In this document: in pieces, positions 32,314-38,911 of the stretch | Position numbering within the stretch: the first letter of the stretch is position 1 | Layout: every line of letters begins with the position of its first letter | Assembly: GCA_017472145.1 (NCBI GenBank) | Contig: JAFUQX010000043.1 | Coordinates: forward strand, 1-43,248 | DNA length: 43,248 nt | Source of the DNA: Ruminococcus sp. | GTDB taxonomy: Bacteria > Bacillota > Clostridia > Oscillospirales > Ruminococcaceae | Direction: 5' to 3' | Notes under the pieces: generated by a model | What the model was told of the DNA's origin: nothing | Seen by the model: only the letters and a program-made list of their open reading frames with translations | Databases searched by the model: none | Translations under genes and position numbers: made by a program

Positions 32314-34947
32314 TTATATTCGTGCCTTCCGCTCGGCCAGCTGCTGCGGTGTCAGCAGTACACGGCGGGGCTTTGCGCCCTCATAAGGGCCGATCACGCC
32401 CAGCTTTTCCAGCTCATCCATAATGCGTGCTGCACGGGCATAGCCCAGCTTCAGCTTTCTTTGCAGGGAGGAGGTGGAAGCCTGTCCCATCTGCACTACC
32501 ACTTCAATGGCCTGTTCGATGAGTGCAGCATCGCCGTCGCTGTCACTGCCGGCTTCAGCCTGATGGGCGGCGGCCTTATCGGCCTTGGTCACAGGGATAT
32601 TCTGCTCGACTTCCTCCATGATGGAATGATCATAGGCCGTCTGTCCCTGCTCCTTGATGAAGCTTACGACCTGCTCGATTTCCGCAGTAGATGTAAAGCA
32701 GCCCTGCACACGGATGGGCTTGGGCAGGCCATTGGGCAGATAGAGCATATCGCCGTGTCCCAGCAGCTTCTCTGCACCGCCCATATCCAGAATAGTCCGG
32801 GAGTCGATCTGAGACATAACAGAGAGGGCGATACGGCTGGGGATATTGGCCTTGATCAGGCCGGTAATGATATCGGTCGTGGGACGCTGCGTGGCAATGA
32901 TCAGGTGCATGCCGGCCGCACGGGCCATCTGAGCCAGACGGCAGATGGCGTCCTCTACCTCCTTGGAAGCGGCCATCATCAGGTCGGCCAGCTCATCAAT
33001 GGCGATGACGATCTGAGGCATCCTCTCCAGCTCAGAGCCGGGGAAAGAGGCCTTTTCGTTATAATCATAAATATCACGGACATTCTGCTCCGCAAACTGC
33101 TTGTACCGGCGGAGCATTTCCTGTACCGCCCAGTTCAGTGCACCAGCAGCCTTCTTCGGGTCGGTGACAACGGGGATCAGCAGATGAGGAATGCCCTCGT
33201 ATATCCGGAATTCAACGATCTTCGGGTCGATGAGGATCATCTTGACCTCATCCGGAGCGGCATTCATCAGAATGCTCATGATGATGGAATTTGTGCAGAC
33301 GGACTTACCGGAGCCGGTTGCGCCTGCAATGATCATATGAGGCATTCTGGCCACATCCCCCACAATGGCTGTGCCGGCAATATCCTTGCCCACGGCAAAG
33401 GTCAGCCTGCTCTTGGAGCTGCGGAAGGCATCGCTTTCCAGAATATCACGGAGGGCTACCGTGTCCTTGGTGCTGTTGGGCACTTCGATGCCGATAGCAG
33501 CCTTTCCGGGAATAGGTGCTTCGATGCGGACGCCGCTTGCCGCCAGATTCAGAGCGATATCATCTGAGAGTCCTGTGATTTTGGAAACCTTCACGCCGGC
33601 GGCCGGCTGCACCTCATATCGTGTTACGGCCGGGCCGGGGTAGATTCCGGTAATGCGCACCTCCACGCCGAAGCTTTTGAGGGTATTCAGCAGAATGGCT
33701 GCCTTTTCTGAAAGCTCCTCACGGGCTTTTGCATCATTCGCACGGGACGTCCCGTTCTTCAGGAATGAGATGGGCGGGATCTGATAGAATCTTGCAGGAC
33801 TCTGCGGCTCTGCGGCTGCGGCCTTTTCATCCGGCTGGCCGTAGGGCATTCTGGAGGTCACATCGATGTCGATGCTGCGCTCCGGTTCGGTGCAGCCCGG
33901 CTGGTGAATGATCTCATCCAGACCGTCCTCCTGTACAGGCTGAGGCGCTTCATCATAGCAGGGGGCCATATCCTCCGGTCCGTACTCCTGCGGCTGTGCA
34001 GGATATTCCTCCTCCAGCGGATAAGGAGCATTTTCCGGATATTCTTCCAGGTATTCTTCCGGATAGTCCTCCGGGTAGGGGTAGGCCTCCGGCGGATCGG
34101 AGCCGTCCTCCTCGTCCTTGATCCCCAGGAAGAAATTGCGCATTCTTCTGCGGAGGGGCTTCTTTTTCTTTTCCGGCTCATCTCCATGCACATAGTCCAT
34201 GGGTACATCCGGCTGCTCGTCTGTGCCGCTGCCGTCCGGGTCCTCCGGGTTCTCCCGGCTGACAAAGGGATGGATCAGCATCATCAGCAGATCCCGGGGA
34301 CTTTTTTTGGATACCCAGAACATCAGCGTAATGAGCAGCAGAACCATGACAATGCGTGCGCCTGTCGTTCCCAGCACGGACAGCAGGGGAAAAGCCAGGA
34401 TCACGCTGACCACACCGCCGCTTCCGAAGGTATTTTCAATACCATCCTGGTAGAGATACTTTATGTATTCAGCGATGTTGTTTTCTCCGGTGCTTCCGTT
34501 GAACAGGACCTGGATCGCACCGGCCATGATGATGATCAGAAGAATATTCCATTTTACCGTAGCCTGGATGGAGTCGCCTTCTTCAGCATCGGCCTTCCAT
34601 GCAGCCATACCGAGAAGGATCGGTACGAGCAGCACGGTGATTCCGAAGAAACCCCGGACCAGCTCATGCAGCTTCAGCCAGCCGGAGCTTCCTTCTACAA
34701 ATACAAGAAGGAGGAACAGGATCATAATTACAAACAGAACAGCCGCCCGGAACTTGTCCGGACGCTGATCCTCGCTGCTGTCCTTGCTGCTGTCTTCGGA
34801 GCCGGCCTGATCCGCAGGCGGGGCGGAGGATTTTTTCGCCAGTCCTTTTTTCTGGAGCTTTTTGAGGGCCTTTAGTCCCCGCTCCTTTTCCGTTTCTGCA
34901 CTTTTCTCAGGAACGGCTTGGGTTTCATTTTCGTTTTCGTTTGCCAC
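32314..34947 (-). CDS. DNA translocase FtsK/SpoIIIE
   Basis: An 877-residue DNA pump that clears chromosomes from the septum or moves them into the forespore. The N-terminal quarter has four or so membrane segments. A linker of roughly 170 residues (about 210-380) is acidic and rich in Tyr, Pro and Glu. The motor holds Walker A GATGSGKS (542-549), a Walker B block ending AIDELADLM, and a C-terminal winged-helix gamma domain (ALIEQAIEVV to the end) that reads DNA polarity sequences. The start is GTG at 34947 behind AAAGGAC. Being next to a TepA-type protease gene matches Bacillus (tepA-spoIIIE). Whether it acts in vegetative division, sporulation or both cannot be told. Confidence 0.96.
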   Translation of the reverse strand: MANENENETQAVPEKSAETEKERGLKALKKLQKKGLAKKSSAPPADQAGSEDSSKDSSEDQRPDKFRAAVLFVIMILFLLLVFVEGSSGWLKLHELVRGFFGITVLLVPILLGMAAWKADAEEGDSIQATVKWNILLIIIMAGAIQVLFNGSTGENNIAEYIKYLYQDGIENTFGSGGVVSVILAFPLLSVLGTTGARIVMVLLLITLMFWVSKKSPRDLLMMLIHPFVSRENPEDPDGSGTDEQPDVPMDYVHGDEPEKKKKPLRRRMRNFFLGIKDEEDGSDPPEAYPYPEDYPEEYLEEYPENAPYPLEEEYPAQPQEYGPEDMAPCYDEAPQPVQEDGLDEIIHQPGCTEPERSIDIDVTSRMPYGQPDEKAAAAEPQSPARFYQIPPISFLKNGTSRANDAKAREELSEKAAILLNTLKSFGVEVRITGIYPGPAVTRYEVQPAAGVKVSKITGLSDDIALNLAASGVRIEAPIPGKAAIGIEVPNSTKDTVALRDILESDAFRSSKSRLTFAVGKDIAGTAIVGDVARMPHMIIAGATGSGKSVCTNSIIMSILMNAAPDEVKMILIDPKIVEFRIYEGIPHLLIPVVTDPKKAAGALNWAVQEMLRRYKQFAEQNVRDIYDYNEKASFPGSELERMPQIVIAIDELADLMMAASKEVEDAICRLAQMARAAGMHLIIATQRPTTDIITGLIKANIPSRIALSVMSQIDSRTILDMGGAEKLLGHGDMLYLPNGLPKPIRVQGCFTSTAEIEQVVSFIKEQGQTAYDHSIMEEVEQNIPVTKADKAAAHQAEAGSDSDGDAALIEQAIEVVVQMGQASTSSLQRKLKLGYARAARIMDELEKLGVIGPYEGAKPRRVLLTPQQLAERKARI

Positions 34948-34977
34948 TAGCTTGTCCTTTCTGAAGATCGATATCGT

Positions 34978-35712
34978 TTAACTGTTTCTGTCCGGATAGC
35001 GCATAGGTGCTTTTTCGATCAGGTCATAGAGCTCCTTCAGTGCGTCCCGGAGAGAACCGACCTGATCGATGAGTCCCAGCTCCACCGCCTCTGCGCCGGA
35101 CAGGATCGTTCCCAGATCAGTAGTCAGCTCATCCTTATTGTGCATAAGAGCGATGAGCTTTTCCTCTGGAATACGGCTGTTCCCGGATACGAATTTTGTA
35201 ATGCGATCCTGGATCTGATTGAGATAGGCCATCGTCTGGGGCACACCCAGCACCAGCCCGCTTGTCCGTACAGGATGCAGCGTCATAGAGGCCGAGGGCA
35301 CGATCATGGAACGCTTTGCACAGACGGCCAGGGGTACGCCGATGGAATGGCCGCCGCCCACTACAAGAGATACGGTGGGGATCTCCATGCCGGCGATCAT
35401 TTCTGCAATAGCAAGACCTGCTTCCACGTCGCCGCCGACTGTATTCAGCAGGATCAGCAGACCTTCGATACTCCGATCCTGTTCGATGGCAACAAGAGCA
35501 GGCATAACATGCTCATACTTTGTGGTTTTATTCTGAGACGGCAGCACATCGTGTCCCTCTACCTGTCCGATGATGGTCAGACAGTGAATGAGATGCTTTG
35601 CATTCTGCGCACGGACACTGCCGGTCTGTTCAATGAGATCCGCCTGGTCGAGCTGCTTTTCTGCATCCTCAGACGGCGGATTCTGGCTGTTATCTGAAAT
35701 CATATTTTCCAT
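34978..35712 (-). CDS. TepA/ClpP-like serine protease
   Basis: A ClpP-fold protein like Bacillus TepA (YmfB), linked to protein translocation and degradation of spore proteins. With the start at 35712 it has 244 residues. The ClpP core begins near [18 protein letters not shown]; the nucleophile is in [12 protein letters not shown] and the catalytic His in MTLHPVR. A hydrophilic Gln/Asp-rich N-terminal stretch precedes the core. AAAGGAG lies close to ATG 35712 (2-base spacing) and 11 bases before ATG 35703, so either may be used. It is the first gene of the minus operon, 30 bases before ftsK. Confidence 0.9.
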   Translation of the reverse strand: MENMISDNSQNPPSEDAEKQLDQADLIEQTGSVRAQNAKHLIHCLTIIGQVEGHDVLPSQNKTTKYEHVMPALVAIEQDRSIEGLLILLNTVGGDVEAGLAIAEMIAGMEIPTVSLVVGGGHSIGVPLAVCAKRSMIVPSASMTLHPVRTSGLVLGVPQTMAYLNQIQDRITKFVSGNSRIPEEKLIALMHNKDELTTDLGTILSGAEAVELGLIDQVGSLRDALKELYDLIEKAPMRYPDRNS

Positions 35713-35756
35713 TGCTCCTTTCGCGAAAAAAAACGGGGTCTTTATAGTTTCCGCTG

Positions 35757-35768
35757 TTTTGCGCAAAA
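35757..35768. repeat. 12-bp palindrome TTTTGCGCAAAA in the minus-operon leader
   Basis: A perfect 12-bp palindrome about 25-36 bases after the predicted minus-strand transcription start and 45 bases before the tepA start codon. It could be an operator for a dimeric repressor or chance in an A/T-rich leader; only one copy is seen. Confidence 0.35.
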
Positions 35769-35799
35769 TATACAGAGCGCTGGATCGATACACATAATC

Positions 35800-35828
35800 A
35801 TTATAGCATTCTCACATTATAATGTCAA
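35800..35828 (-). promoter_or_regulatory. Perfect consensus SigA promoter of the nine-gene minus operon
   Basis: On the minus strand TTGACA (35828-35823) and TATAAT (35805-35800) are 17 bp apart. No other clear terminator is seen until 24463-24495, so it probably drives all genes from tepA to ispH-rpsA. Confidence 0.92.
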
Positions 35829-35862
35829 GACGGACATGCAAAGAAAAATGGCCGTTTTCCCG

Positions 35863-35892
35863 TTGACGCATTCAGCAGAAATGTGCTATAAT
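35863..35892 (+). promoter_or_regulatory. SigA-type promoter of the acetylesterase gene
   Basis: TTGACG (35863-35868) and TATAAT (35887-35892) with 18 bp between. The start site should be near 35899. It points away from the consensus minus-strand promoter; the two -35 elements are about 34 bp apart. Confidence 0.85.
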
Positions 35893-35931
35893 ATAGGCAA
35901 AATTATAAGCACAGAAAGGCAGGAGCTGATG

Positions 35932-37458
35932 ATGATTCAGGCAGCCGCAGTTTTCAGCAGTCACATGGTATTGCAGCAGGGCAAGCGCATTGCTGTTTTT
36001 GGTACAGGTACAGCGGGGGAAAAGGTTCTGGTGTCCGTTCCGGAGCGGAATATCACGGTATCCGGACGGGTACGGGAGGACGGTACATGGAAGGTGTATC
36101 TTCCGGCTCTGGAGGGGAGGCTTTCTCTTACCATGATCGTTTCCGGTGAGGATACGGAGCAGGTATTCACCGATGTTGTTACCGGTGAGGTCTGGCTGGC
36201 CGGAGGTCAGTCCAACATGGAATTTTTCCTGATGAATGCAAAGGGCGGAGTAGAGGAGCTGAAGGTATGCAGTCGCTCTGATGTCCGCTGCTATAACGTG
36301 TACAGAAGCATTATAAAAGACGAAAATTTTGAAAAGACCGAGCGTACCAACAGCTGGAAGCGTGCCTCTGAGGAGAACGCACGGGAATGGTCGGCGGTAG
36401 CCTACTGGGCGGCTAAGGAGCTTTCCGAGAAGCTGGGTGTACCGGTGGGTATCATCGGCTGCAATCTGGGGGGGACCTCCGCAAGCTGCTGGATGCCTGG
36501 AGAGGATCTGTGCCGGCATACGGAGATCCAGCCCTACTGGCAGGACTATCTGGAGGCCTGTGCGGGCAGGACCGATGAGGAAATGATCGCAGCCTATGAC
36601 GAGTATGTGGAATATCACACCGCATGGGAAAAGCGCATGCAGGCCTGCTATCAGGAAAACGGCAATATGAAATGGCCGGAGATCATCGAGCGCTGCGGTG
36701 AAAACCGCTGGCCCGGGCCTATGGGCATCAAGAATCCGCTGCGGCCTTCGGGTATGTATGAGACCATGCTGTCCCGTGTCAGTCCCTATACCATCCGGGG
36801 CTTCTGGTACTACCAGGGGGAAAATGATGATCACAGACCGGATACCTACTACACGCTGCTGACCAGTATGATCTATCGCTGGAGAAGGGATTGGGAGGAT
36901 GAGCGTCTGCCCTTCCTGCTGGTGCAGCTGCCCATATTCTGCTATGAGGACAGACCGGATGACCAGAACTGGTGCATGATCCGGGAGACCCAGCTGAGAG
37001 TTTATGAGAACCTGAAGAATACCGGACTTGTCGTTCCGCTGGAGTGCGGTGAATTTGACAACATCCATCCTGCGGATAAGCAGCCTGTTGCCCACAGACT
37101 GGCCCTTCAGGCTCTGTATCAGGTATATGGCGGCGGGGAAAAGGCTGCCTTCGGGCCGATGTACAGGGGCTTTTCTGTGGAGGGAGACACTCTGATCCTG
37201 GAGTTTGATCACGCTGAGGACGGACTGTGCCTGAATGGGGACGGAGCTGGCTTTGAGATTGCGGCTGAGGAGGGAGCCTATGTTCCGGCCAGGGCGGAAA
37301 TCGCTGGAAATACCGTGCGCCTTACAAGCCCGGAGATCACTGGCCCGGCCCGTGCACGCTATGCATGGAGGAACTTTACACCGGTTACGCTGTATGGGAA
37401 AAACGGTCTTCCGGCGGCACCTCTGCGCACCGACCGCACAGAGTCCTGGGCCTTGTAA
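35932..37458 (+). CDS. Sialate O-acetylesterase-like SGNH hydrolase
   Basis: A 508-residue carbohydrate O-acetylesterase. The nucleophile Ser94 sits in AGGQSNMEF, WYYQGENDD is the middle block, and Asp376/His379 in DNIHPADKQ complete the triad; an N-terminal and a C-terminal beta domain flank it, as in sialate 9-O-acetylesterases. Related enzymes also remove acetyl groups from xylan or other glycans, so the true substrate is open. There is no signal peptide, which suggests an intracellular enzyme working on imported sugars. The start is ATG 35932, 6 bases after AGGAG; ATG 35929 is less likely. It has its own promoter and stands alone, with no sugar-uptake genes next to it in this window. Confidence 0.9.
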   Translation: MIQAAAVFSSHMVLQQGKRIAVFGTGTAGEKVLVSVPERNITVSGRVREDGTWKVYLPALEGRLSLTMIVSGEDTEQVFTDVVTGEVWLAGGQSNMEFFLMNAKGGVEELKVCSRSDVRCYNVYRSIIKDENFEKTERTNSWKRASEENAREWSAVAYWAAKELSEKLGVPVGIIGCNLGGTSASCWMPGEDLCRHTEIQPYWQDYLEACAGRTDEEMIAAYDEYVEYHTAWEKRMQACYQENGNMKWPEIIERCGENRWPGPMGIKNPLRPSGMYETMLSRVSPYTIRGFWYYQGENDDHRPDTYYTLLTSMIYRWRRDWEDERLPFLLVQLPIFCYEDRPDDQNWCMIRETQLRVYENLKNTGLVVPLECGEFDNIHPADKQPVAHRLALQALYQVYGGGEKAAFGPMYRGFSVEGDTLILEFDHAEDGLCLNGDGAGFEIAAEEGAYVPARAEIAGNTVRLTSPEITGPARARYAWRNFTPVTLYGKNGLPAAPLRTDRTESWAL

Positions 37459-37654
37459 AAGGGAAAAATATTCCACAATGACAAAATCTGCGTAAAAACG
37501 AGGTTTTCCACTCTTTCCACAGAGTTTTCAACTGAATTTTCAAGAGTTTCAACAGCCGGATGTTGAAAACGCATCTGAAAGGGATGATTAAAAGCCGGAA
37601 AGCTGGTTCATACTTCCTGCACTGGAGAAAAAATCAGAACAGGAGAGGACGATC
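37459..37654 (+). other. 196-bp intergenic stretch with TTTCCAC and TTTTCAAC repeats
   Basis: Three DnaA-box-like 9-mers (each 7 of 9 to TTATCCACA) lie at 37469-37477, 37504-37512 and 37513-37521; the last two are directly adjacent. GTTTTCAAC (37524-37532) and GTTGAAAAC (37562-37570) form an inverted repeat, and GTTTCAAC (37546-37553) can compete for the same partner, forming a shorter hairpin. No gene and no T-tract. It may hold an operator or a weak transcription stop for the acetylesterase. Confidence 0.45.
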
Positions 37655-37909
37655 ATGGTAAAAGGCGTGCATAAAAAAATCATTGAGGTGCGGAATCCGG
37701 GGAGCGAATATTTTGAGAAGGCGGTATTCTATCTGAAGCCGGGTGTGAGCCATCTTCCGCCCCAGATCGCAGAGGCGGCGGCGCAGATGCTTCTGGAGGA
37801 GCTGGAGCAGCCGCCCGCTTACCGGTGTGTCTGGAAAAAGGCCGCAGTCCTTGCAGGAGCAGGGCTGCTCATTACAGCGGTGTGCGTGTGTGCAGTTTTG
37901 CTGAGATGA
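37655..37909 (+). CDS. Small tail-anchored membrane protein, unknown function
   Basis: An 84-residue protein that I do not recognise. The first 58 residues are hydrophilic and include an NPGSEYFEKAVFYL segment and SHLPPQIAEAAAQMLLEEL; the last 22 residues (about 62-83) form one hydrophobic segment after a Lys-Lys pair, so it should be a C-terminally anchored membrane protein with its N-terminus in the cytoplasm. ATG 37655 follows AGGAGAGG. Codon use and the strong ribosome binding site resemble the neighbours, so it looks like a genuine gene. It lies alone between the acetylesterase and rlmB genes. Confidence 0.75.
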   Translation: MVKGVHKKIIEVRNPGSEYFEKAVFYLKPGVSHLPPQIAEAAAQMLLEELEQPPAYRCVWKKAAVLAGAGLLITAVCVCAVLLR

Positions 37910-37946
37910 CGGAGAATGCACAAAGAATGCGCTCTAAAAGCGGTTT

Positions 37947-37978
37947 GTTTTCACACATTCCGAAAAGTTTGTGAAAAC
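37947..37978. repeat. 9-bp inverted repeat upstream of the rlmB promoter
   Basis: GTTTTCACA (37947-37955) and TGTGAAAAC (37970-37978) are perfect complements 14 bases apart, ending 14 bases before the -35 of the rlmB promoter. It can act as an operator or as a hairpin at the end of the 84-residue gene; no T-tract follows. Confidence 0.5.
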
Positions 37979-37991
37979 GGGGAAAAAAGCC

Positions 37992-38020
37992 TTGTGCTTT
38001 TGGGGCAATCATGGTATAAT
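37992..38020 (+). promoter_or_regulatory. Promoter of the rlmB-LCP unit
   Basis: TATAAT (38015-38020) has a weak -35, TTGTGC (37992-37997), 17 bp upstream. Transcription would start near 38027, inside the terminator-like hairpin that follows. Confidence 0.6.
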
Positions 38021-38022
38021 TA

Positions 38023-38066
38023 AAGTCGCAGTTCTGTGCTTTTTTGCGGACTGCGGCTTCTTTTTT
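38023..38066 (+). terminator. Terminator-like hairpin in the rlmB leader
   Basis: AAGTCGCAGT (38023-38032) pairs with ACTGCGGCTT (38050-38059), one wobble, followed by C and six T (38061-38066). It either ends transcripts from the 84-residue gene or attenuates rlmB, whose ribosome binding site starts 9 bases later. Confidence 0.7.
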
Positions 38067-38088
38067 AATCAATCAGGAGGATGGAAAC

Positions 38089-38868
38089 ATGAGCCAGAAC
38101 AGACGAAATTCCCGCAGCCGGGATGCAGCATTACAGGAATCAGAGCAGCTGATTGCAGGACGCAATCCGGTACTGGAGGCGCTCAGGAGTGAGACGCTGC
38201 CGGATACAGTATATCTCAGCGGAAACGGCGGTGTGCTTCGTCAGATCTCTGAGCTGGCCAGGGAAAAGGGAATTCCCGTGAAAATGGTATCCGAGACCAA
38301 GCTGTCTCAGATGACAGGCAATGCCAACCATCAGGGTGCGGCGGCGTCGGGGTCCTGCGGCACCTATGTTTCCGTGGAGGAGATCTTACAGGCTGCGGCT
38401 GAAAAGAATGAGCCGCCGCTGATCGTGATTTGTGATGAGATCCAGGATCCGCACAATCTGGGTGCGATCATCCGTACGGCCGAGGCCGCCGGTGTTCATG
38501 GGATCATCATTCCAAAGCGCCGCAGTGCTTCTTTGAATCTGACAGTAGGAAAAACTTCGGCCGGAGCTGCAAGCTATATGCGTGTGGCCAGAGTTTCCAA
38601 TCTGGTTTCGACTATGGAAAAGCTGAAGGAAAACGGCGTCTGGATCTATGGAACAGATGCATCCGGCACAAACTATACGGATGCAGACTTCCGGAGCGGC
38701 ACAGCCTTTGTGATCGGCTCGGAGGGCTTTGGGATCGGACGTCTTGTGGGAGAAACCTGTGATGCAATGCTTCGTCTGCCTATGATGGGACGTGTGAATT
38801 CACTGAATGCATCTGTGGCAGCCGGAATCTTTATTTACGAGGCCGTCCGCCAGCGTCAGAAGGGCTGA
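38089..38868 (+). CDS. rlmB: TrmH-family 2'-O-methyltransferase, RlmB type
   Basis: A SpoU/TrmH-class enzyme with a knotted SAM site; RlmB methylates the ribose of G2251 in 23S rRNA. The 259 residues comprise an N-terminal substrate-binding domain (GRNPVLEAL, NHQGAAA) and the catalytic domain with DEIQDPHNLGAIIRTAEAAG (motif 1), FVIGSEGFGIG (motif 2) and MMGRVNSLNASVAAGI (motif 3). ATG 38089 follows AGGAGG (38075-38080). Other 2'-O targets are possible for this class, but the DPHNLG and NSLN pattern is typical of RlmB. It precedes the ATPase-like gene by 43 bases and may share its transcript. Confidence 0.93.
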   Translation: MSQNRRNSRSRDAALQESEQLIAGRNPVLEALRSETLPDTVYLSGNGGVLRQISELAREKGIPVKMVSETKLSQMTGNANHQGAAASGSCGTYVSVEEILQAAAEKNEPPLIVICDEIQDPHNLGAIIRTAEAAGVHGIIIPKRRSASLNLTVGKTSAGAASYMRVARVSNLVSTMEKLKENGVWIYGTDASGTNYTDADFRSGTAFVIGSEGFGIGRLVGETCDAMLRLPMMGRVNSLNASVAAGIFIYEAVRQRQKG

Positions 38869-38911
38869 GCGGCCGGAAAAGAGAGAGCCTAAGGAGTGTT
38901 ACCAGCAAAAC

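Noticed and set aside
30547-33567. Two long + strand open frames (479 and 513 codons) opposite the YgiQ and ftsK genes
   Set aside because: Both lie over proteins with intact diagnostic motifs and have no start context.
35872-37476. 534-codon minus-strand open frame opposite the acetylesterase
   Set aside because: The + strand protein has complete SGNH motifs; the antisense product shows no family features.
37469-37521. Replication origin
   Set aside because: Only three imperfect DnaA-like boxes and no dnaA, dnaN or other origin genes nearby.
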